Positions 9,807-20,022 of a stretch of DNA of 64,000 nucleotides are shown piece by piece. The position numbers were made by a program, and so were the translations under genes. The stretch comes from DATKAS01 sp963733765 (GTDB lineage Bacteria > Actinomycetota > Acidimicrobiia > Acidimicrobiales > DATKAS01), in assembly GCA_963733765.1 (NCBI GenBank), contig CAVTEI010000003.1:2604001-2668000 (forward strand), written 5' to 3'. Numbering within the stretch: position 1 is the first letter of the stretch; every line of letters begins with the position of its first letter. Below the pieces are notes generated by a model, which did no database searches, had not been told where the DNA came from, and saw only the letters and a program-made list of their open reading frames with translations.

Positions 9807-12245
9807 CCGACGCTGGATACGGCGCGTTCGACGACGACGCGCGTGAGTACGTCATCACTCGACCCGACACTCCGCTGCCGTGGATCAACTACCTCGGCAG
9901 CGAGCGCTACTTCGCGCTGATCTCCAATACGGCAGGCGGCTACTCGTTCTATCGAGACGCGCGGCTTCGCCGGCTCACGCGCTACCGGTACAACAACGTT
10001 CCGCTCGACAGCGACGGCCGTCAGCTCTACCTGCGAGACCGCGAGAGTGGCGCGTGGTGGCGGCCGACGAGGGACCCGAGCGGATATCGCTGCCGCCATG
10101 GCCTCGGCTACACCGTCATCGAGTCGCGGCAGCACGGCATCTCGACTGAGAGCCTGTTCCTCGTGCCTCTCGGCGCGGATCTCGAGATGTGGCGTGTGCG
10201 CATCAGGAACGAACGAGAGACCAACGCGAGCCTCTCGCTGTTCAGCGCGGTCGAGTTCTGCCTATGGGACGCGTGGGACGACGCGACCAACTTCCAGCGC
10301 AACCTGTCGACCGGTGAGGTGGAGGTCGACGGTTCGGTGATCTTCCACGTCACCGAGTATCGGGAGCGACCGCGACCACTTCGCCTACTTCGCCTGCTCC
10401 GAGCCGCTCGCGGGCTTCGACACCCAGCGGGACGGCTTCCTCGGGCCCGGACACGGGTGGGACCAATCCGGCAGCGGTGGAGGAGGGGGAGTCACGCAAC
10501 TCGATCGCTCACGGATGGTCGCCGATCGGCTCCCATCACGTGCTCCTCGACCTCGCCCCCGGCGAGGGGCGCGAAGTCATCTTCGTGCTCGGCTACTGGG
10601 AGAACCCGGTGGACGCGAAGTTCGACCCGCCCGGAGGGTCGACGGTGAACAAGCGGCTTGTCACCCCGGTGATCGAGCGCTCGCTGCAAGCGTCAGCGGT
10701 GGAAGGAGCGCTCGACGAGCTCCGCGAGCGCTGGTCGGCACTCCTCGGTCGGCTGCAGGTGTCGACCCCTGATGAGCACGTCGATCGCATCGCCAACGTC
10801 TGGAACCCCTACCAGTGCATGGTGACGTTCAACCTCTCCCGCTCCGCTTCGATGTTCGAGTCGGGCATCGGTCGCGGCATGGGCTTCCGTGATTGCTGCC
10901 AGGACCTGCTCGGGTTCGTGCACCTGATCCCGGAACGGGCGCGAGAGCGCATCCTCGACATCGCGGCGACGCAGCTCCCGACGGGCGGCGCCTACCACCA
11001 GTACCAGCCGCTCACGAAACGAGGCAACGACGCGGTCGGCTCCGGCTTCAACGACGATCCCTTGTGGCTCGTCGTCGCGGTCGCCGCATACCTGAAGGAG
11101 ACCGGCGACGACGAGATCCTCGACGCGCTCGTGCCCTACGACCAGCAGCCGGGCACCGAGACACCGCTGTACGAACATCTGCAACGGTCGGTGCGATACA
11201 CCCTCGACCGGCTCGGCCCGCACGGGTTGCCGCTCATCGGCCGCGCCGACTGGAACGACTGCCTCAACCTGAACTGCTTCTCGGAGACGCCCGGAGAGTC
11301 GTTCCAGACGACCGAGAACCGTGAGGGCGGCGTCGCCGAGTCCGTGTTCATCGCGGGGCTGTTCGTTCTCGCCGCGGAGGAGCTCGCCGTCGATCGAGGA
11401 GCGCCGAGGTGACCACGACAGTGCGAGGGGCCACCGCGCGTCGGCCAAGGCCGTGCGTCACGCCGTGCACGAGCACGGGTGGGACGGCGCGTGGTTCCTC
11501 CGCGCCTACGACCATTTCGGCGGACTGGTCGGATCATCGACGAACGAGGAGGGGCAGATCTTCATCGAGCCCCAAGGGATGTGCGTGCTCGCCGGGCATC
11601 GGCCTCGAGGACGGCCGCGCCGCGCGGGCGCTCGACTCGGTCGCCGAACACCTCGCGACACCGCACGGGGTGATGCTCCTGCAGCCCGCCTACCGCCGCT
11701 ATCACCTCGAGCTCGGGGAGATCACCTCGTATCCGCCCGGCTACAAGGAGAACGCGAGCACGTTCTGCCACACGAACCCGTGGGTCATCATCGCCGAGAC
11801 TCGTGTGGGCAACGCTGACCGTGCCCTCGACTACCACCTGCGCATCAACCCATCGGCGCGCGAAGCGATCAGCACCCTTCATCGCTGCGAGCCGTATGTG
11901 TACGCGCAGATGATCGCCGGGCGCGACGCACCGTCGCACGGCGAGGCCAAGAACTCGTGGCTCACGGGCACCGCGGCGTGGAGCTACGTCGCGGTGACCC
12001 AGTGGATCCTCGGCGTGCGCCCCGAGTACGACGGTCTACGGATCGCGCCGAGCCTGCCTTCGACCTGGGACGGGTTCACGATGCGACGCCAGTTCCGCGG
12101 CGCCACCTACGAGATCGAGGTCCGTCGCGATCCCGCGGCAGAATCGGCACCGGCGGTGACGGTGGACGGCAGAATGATCGTCGGCACCCTGGTGCCGCTC
12201 GCTCCCGTAGGCGCAACAGTCACTGTGGAGGTGCGGACAACGTGA
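9803..12245 (+). CDS. Cellobiose phosphorylase (GH94), frameshifted
   Basis: The enzyme splits cellobiose with phosphate to glucose 1-phosphate and glucose in the cytoplasm. The sequence follows characterised cellobiose phosphorylases closely: ITRPDTPLPWINYLGSE, CRHGLGYT, SRSASMFESGIGRGMGFRD, GRADWNDCLNLNCF with the catalytic Asp, and PPGYKENASTFCHTNPW. Four +1 shifts (near 10371, 10449, 11412 and 11591) are needed. Removing four bases gives 813 residues, within a few residues of the family norm, which supports the correction. The start overlaps the preceding stop (ATGA) and the end overlaps the GH13 start (GTGA). Use of a related beta-glucoside cannot be excluded. Confidence 0.9.
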
Positions 12246-13833
12246 CGTGGTGGCGGGACGCGGTCATCTATCAGGTGTACGTCCGCAGCTTCGCGGACTC
12301 CGATGGTGACGGCGTCGGCGACCTACCGGGCATCATCAGCCGCCTTCCCTACATCCAGCGCCTCGGCGTCGACGCGATCTGGCTGAACCCGTTCTACCCA
12401 TCGCCCCAAGCAGACGGCGGGTACGACGTTGCCGACTACCGCGACGTCGAGCCGAGATTCGGGACTCTCGACGACTTCGACCGGCTCGTCACGGACGCCC
12501 ATGCGCTCGGCCTGCGGGTCATCGTCGACATCGTGCCGAACCACACCTCGAGCGCCCACGTGTGGTTCCAGGAGGCGCTGCGCGCCGAGCCCGGCAGCCC
12601 CGCCCGCGCTCGCTACATCTTCCGTGAGGGTCGCAGCGACGGGAGCCGAGCCGCCGAACAACTGGAACAGCGCGTTCGGCGGGCCCGCGTGGACCCGTGT
12701 CACCGAAGCCGAACGGTGAGCCCGGTCAGTGGTACCTGCACCTGTTCGACACCTCACAGCCGGACCTCGACTGGTCGAACCCTGAGGTGGGCGACGAGTT
12801 CGAGTCGACGCTGCGCTTCTGGCTCGACCGCGGCGCCGACGGGTTCCGCATCGACGTCGCCAACGCGCTCGCCAAGCACTCCGAGCTGCCCGACCTCGAC
12901 GAGCGGTTCATGCATCGTGGCCCGACGGAAGAGGGCCATCCCCACTGGGACCGCGACGAGGTCCACGAGATCTACCGCCGCTGGCGGCGCGTCGCGGAGG
13001 AGTACGAGGGAGACCGCGCGTTCGTCGCCGAGGCGTGGCTGCGCGATCCCGAACGGCTCGCGCTCTACCTGCGACCAGACGAGCTGCACACCGCGTTCAA
13101 CTTCCACTTCCTTCTCGCCCGCTGGGACCCGGGTTCAGTCCGGCGTGCTGTCGACTCGACTCTCGATGCCGTCTCCCGAGTCGGCGCTCCCGCGACCTGG
13201 GTGCTGTCGAACCACGACGTCACCCGTCACGTCACCCGCTACGGCGGCGGCAAGCGGGGCGAGCGCCGAGCACGGGCCGCCGCGCTCCTCATGCTCGCCC
13301 TTCCCGGCAGCGCGTACATCTACCAGGGGGAGGAGCTCGGCCTGCCCGAGGTCGAAGACCTGCCGGCCGAGGTGCGCCAGGATCCGACGTTTCTGCGCAC
13401 TCGGGGCGAGCTCAAGGGACGCGACGGATGCCGGGTGCCGATTCCGTGGTCGGGCGACGAGCCGCCATTCGGTTTCACGACTGCGCCGACTGCATGGCTG
13501 CCGCAGCCGACGTCATGGTCGGCCTTGACTGCCGAACGAGAGGAAGGCCAACCGGGCTCGATGCACACGCTCTACCGCGATGCGCTCGCGCTGCGACGGA
13601 CTCTCGACCTCGATGGTGAGGGGCTCGACTGGGTCGAGGCGGAAGGTGATGTGCTCGTCTTTCGCCGCGCGCCCGGCTTTGCGTGCGCGGTGAACTTCGG
13701 CAACGACGTGGCCGAGCTCCCTGCGAGCGTGAGCGACGCCAAAGTGCTGCTCGCGAGCACCCGTGCTCGCCGGCGCGGCACTCTCGCGGCGAACAGCGCC
13801 GCATGGTTGTCACTCGGTGATGCGACGGCGTAG
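12242..13833 (+). CDS. GH13 alpha-glucosidase (oligo-1,6-glucosidase/maltase type), frameshifted
   Basis: A (beta/alpha)8 alpha-glucosidase starting at GTG 12242. Family regions I-IV are present: DIVPNHTS, GFRIDVANAL (nucleophile Asp), FVAEAWL (acid/base Glu) and LSNHDVTRH (third carboxylate). The N-terminal WWRDAVIYQVYVRSF and the region near PPNNW/FGGPAW are typical of intracellular maltases. Two +1 shifts, near 12648 and 12710, flank that second motif; removal gives about 530 residues. Its substrate would be imported alpha-glucosides. Together with GH36 and GH94, the locus could degrade both alpha- and beta-linked sugars. Confidence 0.88.
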
Positions 13834-14469
13834 CTCGACGTACACAGGCCGGCCGACGAGCGCCGCGAGCTCCTCGCCCAACGACTCCACTACCGGGCGC
13901 TCGCCGACATACGCGCGCTCGCCCTCGGTGCAGCACCACGCCATGGTCTCGCCCTCGTCACCCCAGTCCGCGCGCGACCAGCGCCGCACGGTCGCGACCT
14001 CGCCGCCGTCCTCGCGGGGCGCCCAGTCGACCCGCAGCGGGAGCTGCCAGCACACTGACGGCTTCCACTCGATCGGTGACTCGCCGGCGTCGATCGCCGC
14101 AAGGTGCAGGGCGCAGCCGGCGCCTCCCGAGAAGCCGGGGCGGTTCAGGAAGATGCACGCACCGTCGACGACGCGGGTGTGACGGCGGGTGTCGTCGCTG
14201 AAGATGCCGCCATCGTCGGCGTCGGCCCGATGTTGGAAGCGCTCGGCCTGGAGCGTGGCTGCGAGCGCGGAGACCAGCATCGCCTCGTCTTCGTCGCCGA
14301 GCTCGGCCCCGATGGAGCAGCAGCCCTCGCCCAGGTGCTCCGCGGGGTGGTCGAGGATGCCCAGGCAGCCGCGGCCCCAGATGCACGTCCACGTCGATGC
14401 GAGAAAGTCCCGGTCGAAGCGCCAGACCACGTCACCGGCGTCGATCTGCTCCCAGCCCGGATCACTCAT
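13810..14469 (-). CDS. Cysteine-rich hypothetical protein (DUF3109-like)
   Basis: The 219-residue protein has Cys clusters (CIWGRGCLGI, GCCSIGAEL, GAGCALHLAA, SVCWQLPLRV, MAWCCTE) that could bind zinc or an iron-sulfur cluster. This resembles the uncharacterised DUF3109 group. It is convergent with the GH13 gene, overlapping its last 24 bases, and divergent from the P450 gene with a 28-base gap. The family resemblance is from memory of the motif pattern and is tentative. Confidence 0.65.
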   Translation of the reverse strand: MSDPGWEQIDAGDVVWRFDRDFLASTWTCIWGRGCLGILDHPAEHLGEGCCSIGAELGDEDEAMLVSALAATLQAERFQHRADADDGGIFSDDTRRHTRVVDGACIFLNRPGFSGGAGCALHLAAIDAGESPIEWKPSVCWQLPLRVDWAPREDGGEVATVRRWSRADWGDEGETMAWCCTEGERAYVGERPVVESLGEELAALVGRPVYVELRRRITE

Positions 14470-14497
14470 CGGTTACCTGTCTATCGTCGCGACAGCG

Positions 14498-15724
14498 ATG
14501 ACCACATTCGACCCGTTCTCGCCTGAGTTCCTCGCCGACCCGTATCCGACGTTTCGCGACCTCGTCGACAGCCAGCCCGTCTTCTGGTCCGACGACCTCG
14601 GCTACTGGGTCGTGTCGCGCCACGCCGACTGCCGGCGGGTGCTCCGTGAGTACGACACGTTCTCTGCGGCAAACGCGTTGGCTCCCCTCGTGCCTCCGTG
14701 CCCCGCCGCCGGAGCCGCACTGGCCGAGGGACAGTTCCGCTCGATCCCGACGCTGACGAACGTCGATCCTCCCGCCCACACCCGGACCCGCCGCATCGCG
14801 CATCTCGCGTTCACGCCGCGTCGCGTCGCGGAGATGGAACCGTTCGTCCGAGACCTCGTGCGTCGGTTCGTCGCCGAGCGGCTGCACCACGGCCGGGCCG
14901 AGATCGTCGCCGCGTTGACCTGGGAGCTCCCTGCGCTCGTGGTGTTCGAGATCCTCGGCGTGCCGAGCGAGGACGTCGACGCGGTGAAGCAGGGCTCCGA
15001 GAAGCGGCTGCTGTGGATGTTCGGGCACCCGACTCCAGATGAGCAGGTCGAGATCGCGTCCGGCATGGCGACGTTCTGGCGGTACTGCGAAGCGCTCGCC
15101 GACGATCGACGCGCCAATCCTCGCGAGGACTTCACCACCGATCTCGTCCACACTCCCGACGCCAGTGGCGAGCCGCTCACGCAGCAGGAGGTCTCCACGA
15201 TCCTGTTCGGCTTGTTGCTTGCCGGCCACGAGACGACGACGAACATCCTCGGGAACAGCCTGCGCCGGCTGCTCGAGACACGGGAGAGCTGGGGAGCGAT
15301 CGGCGCCGACCCATCGCTCATTCCCGGCGCGGTCGAGGAGGTGCTGCGCTACGACTCGTCGGTGATCCACTGGCGACGGCGGACGATGGTCGACGCCGCG
15401 ATCGGGGACTTCACGATCCCCGCCGAGAGCAACGTGCTCGTCTGCATCGGTGCGGCCAATCGAGACCCTGACGTGTTCGCCGAGCCTCACCAGTTCGACA
15501 TCCGGCGCGCCAACGCGAACGAGCACCTCTCGTTCGGCAGCGGCCCGCACCTATGCCTGGGTGCGCCCCTCGCTCGCCTCGAAGCGCGCGTTGTGGTGGA
15601 GGAGCTGTCGTCCGCGCTGCCATCGCTTCGGCTCTGCCCCGACCAGCACCTCGAGTTCATGCCGATCATCGGATTCCGGGGTCCGAAGGCGTTGGAGGTC
15701 GAGTGGGAGGAGGCACAAGAGTGA
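14498..15724 (+). CDS. Cytochrome P450
   Basis: A soluble bacterial class I P450 of 408 residues. The I-helix oxygen motif is AGHETT, the K-helix is EEVLR and the heme loop is FGSGPHLCLGAPLAR with Cys353 as ligand. ATG 14498 gives the normal N-terminus (FDPFSPEFLADPYPTFRDL). Its stop overlaps the methyltransferase GTG (GTGA), so the two are coupled. No ferredoxin or reductase gene is nearby, so redox partners must be encoded elsewhere. The substrate is unknown. Confidence 0.92.
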   Translation: MTTFDPFSPEFLADPYPTFRDLVDSQPVFWSDDLGYWVVSRHADCRRVLREYDTFSAANALAPLVPPCPAAGAALAEGQFRSIPTLTNVDPPAHTRTRRIAHLAFTPRRVAEMEPFVRDLVRRFVAERLHHGRAEIVAALTWELPALVVFEILGVPSEDVDAVKQGSEKRLLWMFGHPTPDEQVEIASGMATFWRYCEALADDRRANPREDFTTDLVHTPDASGEPLTQQEVSTILFGLLLAGHETTTNILGNSLRRLLETRESWGAIGADPSLIPGAVEEVLRYDSSVIHWRRRTMVDAAIGDFTIPAESNVLVCIGAANRDPDVFAEPHQFDIRRANANEHLSFGSGPHLCLGAPLARLEARVVVEELSSALPSLRLCPDQHLEFMPIIGFRGPKALEVEWEEAQE

Positions 15725-16759
15725 GCGACTCCGAGCACGCACAGCGACTCTTCGAGATCGTCGGCAGCAGCTGGATGACCCAGTCGGTGCGAACCGCCGC
15801 GGAGCTCAGGCTCGCCGAACACCTCGTAGATGGACCCAAGACCAAAGCGGAGCTCGCGGCGCTGACGTCGACGCAGGAGCGGCCCCTGGGCCAGCTGCTC
15901 CGCGGCCTCTGCGCGATCGGGGTCTGTGAGGAGCGGGACGACGACGCGTTCGGCATCACGCCCATGGGCGCCCTCCTCAGCGAGGACGCGCCCTACTCCG
16001 ATACGTTCCTGGGCCCTGCATTGGGGCGGATCGTTGTGGGGACCGTGGGGCCGTCTGCCGGAAACCGTCCGGACCGGCGAGAGTGGCCGTTTCCTCGAAT
16101 CGGGCACCCGCGGCTTCGAGCACCTCGCGGGTGATCCGGAGGCGGCCCTACGGTTCAACCAGGCGATGGTGGAGCTGACGCGAGTGTCCGCGGCGTCGAT
16201 CGTCGAGGCGTACGACTTCTCGGCATGCGCGCAGGTCATGGATGTGGGGGGCGGATACGGCGAGCTGATCGCGACGATCCTCCTCGCTCATCCGAAGGTG
16301 GCCGGGGTCTTGTTCGACATGCCCCATGCGATCGATCACGCCACCGCCCACCTCAGCGAGAAGGGCGTCCTCGCTCGTTGTGAGCTCGTCGCGGGGAGCT
16401 TCTTCGATTCGTTGCCAAGTGGTGCGGACATCTATGTGCTGAAGAGCATCCTCCACGACTGGAACGACGAGCGCTGTGGAGCGATCCTCGCGACGTGCCG
16501 CGCGGCGATGACACCTGCGGCGAGGCTCCTCGTCGTCGAGCGCGTGATGCCGGATCGGATGGTCGCGAGTGGTCAGCACGCCACGATCGCCCGCAGCGAC
16601 CTCAACATGCTCGTTGCGAACGCCGCGCAGGAGCGCACTGAAGCGGGCTGGCGCGCGATCCTGAACGACGCTGGCTTCGAGGTGTCCGGCATCACGCCCG
16701 CGGGCTTCGGGTACACCGTGATCGAGGCATCACTCACGACCGATGGAGCATCGACATGA
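15721..16759 (+). CDS. SAM-dependent O-methyltransferase, one frameshift
   Basis: The N-terminal part is a winged-helix dimerisation domain (TAAELRLAEHLVDGPKT). The C-terminal part is a Rossmann SAM domain with VMDVGGGYGELIATIL and the catalytic-region ILHDWNDERC motif typical of plant-like small-molecule O-methyltransferases. A single +1 near 16030 (CGGATCG context) breaks the link between them; correcting it gives about 345 residues. GTG 15721 overlaps the P450 stop, and the stop overlaps the next ATG (ATGA). Sequential oxidation and methylation of one small molecule is the natural reading of the pair. Confidence 0.85.
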
Positions 16760-17142
16760 CCGCTCAGCTGAACCACACCCTCGTCGCCTCACACGACAAG
16801 AAGGCGTCCGCGAAGTTCTTGGCCGAGGTCCTCGGACTTCCCGATCCCGAGCCGTTTGGCCCCTTCATGTGCGTGACCGCGGGCAACGGCGTGAGTCTCG
16901 ACTTCATGGACGTGGACGATCCCAAGATCCACGCGCAGCACTACGCGTTCCTCGTCAGCGAAGCCGACTTCGACGAGATCTTCGGGCGGATCAAGGAGCG
17001 CGGCCTCGAGTACTGGGCCGATCCCCACCAGAGCCAGCCCGGCGAGATCAACCATCACGACGGCGGACGAGGCGTCTATTGGTCCGACCCGGGTGGGCAT
17101 CTGCTCGAGATCATCACCCGTCCCTATGGCAGCGGCGGCTGA
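16756..17142 (+). CDS. VOC-family protein (glyoxalase/bleomycin-resistance fold)
   Basis: The 128-residue single-module VOC protein starts LNHTLVASHDKKASAKFLAEVL and ends GVYWSDPGGHLLEIITRPYG. His in LNHTL and Glu in LLEIIT are at metal-ligand positions. Its start overlaps the methyltransferase stop by four bases, and the next gene begins 3 bases after its stop. The gene belongs to the P450 operon; binding or isomerising the pathway compound is possible. Confidence 0.82.
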   Translation: MTAQLNHTLVASHDKKASAKFLAEVLGLPDPEPFGPFMCVTAGNGVSLDFMDVDDPKIHAQHYAFLVSEADFDEIFGRIKERGLEYWADPHQSQPGEINHHDGGRGVYWSDPGGHLLEIITRPYGSGG

Positions 17143-17145
17143 CCG

Positions 17146-17711
17146 ATGATGCAGGAGCTGATCGGCAAGGATCTCGTCGGCGAGGTGTCGACGCGGGTGA
17201 TGACGCGCCTCGAGGGGCTCGGTGACGACGAGTACCTCTGGGAGCCGGTCGCGGATTGTTGGACGGTCCGACCGTCCGGAGACGGACGCTGGCTCCCTGA
17301 CGTCGGCCCGAGAGGCTCGGCCTACACCGACGTGGAGCCGCCACCCTTCACCACGATCGCCTGGCGCATGTGGCACGTCGGCGCGTCCCCGAACGCTCCC
17401 TGGCCGCCAGCAGGCGCGACGGATGGGCCGGGCGTTCGTCGAGGCGTACATGAACCCGTCGCGCGCCAGCGAGGCGCTGGGCGACGCGGCTTCCGCCGCG
17501 GCGCTCCTCCAGAAGAACTGGGCCGCGTTCGCGGACCGGATTCTGCAGCTTCAACAACGACGAGCTTGACGCGCCACTCGGCCCCGCCGCGGGCCTCTAC
17601 GCGGACGCCCCGCTGGTCGGCCTGCTCCTCCACATCGTGGACGAGATGATCCACCACGGCGCCGAAATCGGCGTCCTGCGCGATCTCTACGCACACCGCC
17701 CCTCGAGCTAG
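17146..17711 (+). CDS. DinB/mycothiol-transferase-like protein, frameshifted
   Basis: Helical-bundle DinB family features are present: the N-terminal VSTRVMTRLEGLGDDEYLWEP, the central TTIAWRMWHVGASPN with a metal-ligand His, and the C-terminal IVDEMIHHGAEIGVLRDL with the paired His. Family members include mycothiol-dependent maleylpyruvate isomerase and thiol S-transferases. Two +1 shifts, near 17425 and 17545, are needed for about 187 residues. As the last gene of the P450 operon, it could join a thiol to the oxidised product; this is inference. Confidence 0.75.
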
Positions 17712-17756
17712 CAGCATCCCCCTCGCCACGAACGCAACGGCGCATCATGGTCAGCC

Positions 17757-18587
17757 GTGGCCAGCCGTCCCTCGAGCGGAGCTACCAGCCGGGCCGAGGT
17801 GCTCCGCGACCGCGCGCGATCCGAGGGTGACGTCGCCAGGCTGGCTCGATTCGAGCAGCGCACCCGCCTTTTGCTCGTGTTGTCAGCGATCCTGCCGATC
17901 GTCGTGGCCTTCTCCCGCGCAACGACCGACTCGGGCATCTCGATCGCCGTCAGCGTCGTGTCGTGGCTGGTCTTCGTCGTCGACCTGCTCGTGCACATGC
18001 GGTACATCCGCGGGTACCTGCGCACCGGGCAAGGCGTCTTCGACCTGGTCGTGGTGGTGCTGACCGCGCCCTGGTTCCTCATCCCCGGTCTCGAGAACAC
18101 CGAGATCCTGCAGCTGGCACGCGTCGCCCGACTTCTGCGGATCATCGCCGTCAGCCCTTCGGCGAGGCTCATCGCGCAGCGGCTGGGCCAAGTCGGAGTG
18201 TTCTCGGGGGGAATGCTCCTCTTCTCTTCTTGGGCGGCCTACAACGCAGAGCACGCAACGAACTCCGACTTCGCGACCTACGGCGACGCCATGTGGTGGG
18301 GCATCGTGACGCTCACCACCGTGGGCTACGGCGACATCGTGCCCATCACGTATACGGGACGAATCGCGGGCGTGCTCCTCATGGTTACCGGCATCGGGAC
18401 GCTCGGCATCATCTCCGGAACGCTCGCGGGTTTCTTCAGCGGAACGGAGAAGGACGATGAGGCCGCGGCGGCAGACGATGCGGCGCCGACGCCCGCGTCG
18501 GCCTCCACCTCCGAGGTGATAGCCGAGCTTGCAGCAGTCCGGGAGCAGCTCACCGCCCTCGAAGCGCGGCTGCGTCAACCCGACTGA
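17757..18587 (+). CDS. Voltage-gated-type potassium channel subunit
   Basis: The 276-residue channel has a voltage-sensor-like S1-S4. Its S4 (LARVARLLRII) places Arg every third residue at 122, 125 and 128. The pore carries the potassium selectivity filter TLTTVGYGD (filter 188-193), followed by S6. The C-terminal tail is acidic and Ala-rich and ends in a short predicted coiled coil (EVIAELAAVREQLTALEARL), likely for tetramer assembly. GTG 17757 is the in-frame start; the ATG ten bases upstream is out of frame. Confidence 0.9.
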   Translation: MASRPSSGATSRAEVLRDRARSEGDVARLARFEQRTRLLLVLSAILPIVVAFSRATTDSGISIAVSVVSWLVFVVDLLVHMRYIRGYLRTGQGVFDLVVVVLTAPWFLIPGLENTEILQLARVARLLRIIAVSPSARLIAQRLGQVGVFSGGMLLFSSWAAYNAEHATNSDFATYGDAMWWGIVTLTTVGYGDIVPITYTGRIAGVLLMVTGIGTLGIISGTLAGFFSGTEKDDEAAAADDAAPTPASASTSEVIAELAAVREQLTALEARLRQPD

Positions 18588-19954
18588 GGCGGCAGCTCGG
18601 CGAGGAACCGCTCGAGACGAGCGAGCGCACCGGGAAACGCGTGGCCCGCCGGCCGCGAGTACCCGAGCACGAGTCCTTCGGACCTGCCGTCAGCGAAGTG
18701 GGCCGAGAGCGGATGCATGCCGACTGACCGTTGCTCTGCGAGCGTGAGGATCTCGCGCTCGCTGCCCGTCGAGGCGAGCGCGACCGTGCCGTGCAGTCCC
18801 GCCGAGACGCCCTGCAGCGACATCCACGGTGCCGAGCGGTGCAACGTCGTCGCCAACGCGTCCCGCCGCCGCCGGTAAGTCATACGCATCTGCCGGACGT
18901 GGCGATCGAGGCGCCCCGTCGTGATGAACTCGGCGAGCGTGCATTGCTCGACGGCCGACACGCCGACTCGCCAGCGAGCGGTCTCGACGAGCGGCTCAAG
19001 CAGCACGTCGGGCACGGCGAGCCACGCGATGTGCAGGCCCGCTCCCAGTGACTTGCTCGCGGTGCCGCCGTAGATGACGCGTTCCGGATCGAGGCTTTGC
19101 AGGGCACCCACCGGTTGACGGTCGTAGCGGAACTCGCCGTCGTAGTCGTCCTCGATGATCCAGCCGTCGGACTCGCGCGCCCATTCGACGAGAGCTGAGC
19201 GGCGCGACGGTGCGAGCGCAACGCCCAGCGGGTATTGGTGCGCCGGCGTGGTGAGCACGGCCCGCGCGCTCGTGCCAGCAAGCGCAGCCACGCGCACCCC
19301 GAGGTCGTCGACGGGCACAGGGCGGACCGACAGCCCCGCCCGGCGTAGGAAGCGGGGGTGGAAGGGAAGCGCGGGGTCCTCGACTGCGACGTCGACGATG
19401 CCGAGATGACGGAACGTGTCGGCGAGCACCGTGAGCGCGTTCGCGAATCCCCCGAAGATGACGATGCGAGCGGGATCCGCGGCAACCGCGCGTGCTCGGC
19501 CGAGGTACGACGCGAGCGCGACACGGAGCTCACGTGCGCCACGGGGGTCGCCGTAGCCGAACATGTCGTCGGGGCCGACGGAGAGCACGCGCCGGACCGA
19601 CGTGAGCCATTGCCCTCGGGGGAACGAGCTGTTGTCGGGTTCGCCCGGCCGGAAGTCGGCGAGGTAGGTGGAGGGGGGAGGCAGGTCGGCCGCAGGCGGC
19701 GCGGCGAGCGGCTGCACCGCGGCCACCCGGGTGCCCGCGCCTCGTTCTGCGGTCAAGAAGCCCTCCGCGACGAGCTGTTCGTAGGCGGCCACCACGGTGG
19801 CCCGCGCGCACTCCAGCTCCTTGGCGAGGGCACGGGTCGAGGGCAGACGCGTGCCCGCGGTCAACCGTCCGGAGGCGATCGCGCGCCGAACCCCTTCCTC
19901 GAGCGCGGCCTGCCGGCCCCGGGCGGGATCGAGGTCCACGAGGAAGTCGAGCAC
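18575..19954 (-). CDS. MocR/PdxR-type GntR regulator with aminotransferase domain
   Basis: The 459-residue fusion has a GntR winged helix (residues about 12-75, with RLPSTRALAKEL and ATVVAAYEQLVAEG) and a fold-type I aminotransferase domain. The PLP lysine is K301 in TASKSLGAG and the pyridine-nitrogen Asp lies in WIIEDDYDGEFRY. Such proteins sense PLP or amino-compound adducts and control a neighbouring gene. The GTG start at 19954 faces the membrane-protein gene at 20023, with an inverted repeat in between. The 3' end overlaps the channel gene by 13 bases. Confidence 0.9.
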   Translation of the reverse strand: MLDFLVDLDPARGRQAALEEGVRRAIASGRLTAGTRLPSTRALAKELECARATVVAAYEQLVAEGFLTAERGAGTRVAAVQPLAAPPAADLPPPSTYLADFRPGEPDNSSFPRGQWLTSVRRVLSVGPDDMFGYGDPRGARELRVALASYLGRARAVAADPARIVIFGGFANALTVLADTFRHLGIVDVAVEDPALPFHPRFLRRAGLSVRPVPVDDLGVRVAALAGTSARAVLTTPAHQYPLGVALAPSRRSALVEWARESDGWIIEDDYDGEFRYDRQPVGALQSLDPERVIYGGTASKSLGAGLHIAWLAVPDVLLEPLVETARWRVGVSAVEQCTLAEFITTGRLDRHVRQMRMTYRRRRDALATTLHRSAPWMSLQGVSAGLHGTVALASTGSEREILTLAEQRSVGMHPLSAHFADGRSEGLVLGYSRPAGHAFPGALARLERFLAELPPQSG

Positions 19955-19979
19955 CGGTGGTCTACCTCCAAGGGTGAGA

Positions 19980-20003
19980 AGTGGACTAGGTGAGCAGTCC
20001 ACT
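19980..20003. promoter_or_regulatory. Inverted repeat in the MocR divergent spacer
   Basis: AGTGGACT (19980-19987) and AGTCCACT (19996-20003) are perfect reverse complements separated by 8 bases. The repeat lies between the divergent MocR and membrane-protein starts, 20 bases before ATG 20023. It is a candidate operator for the adjacent regulator. Confidence 0.5.
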
Positions 20004-20022
20004 CCCTCCGTACGGTACTGAC

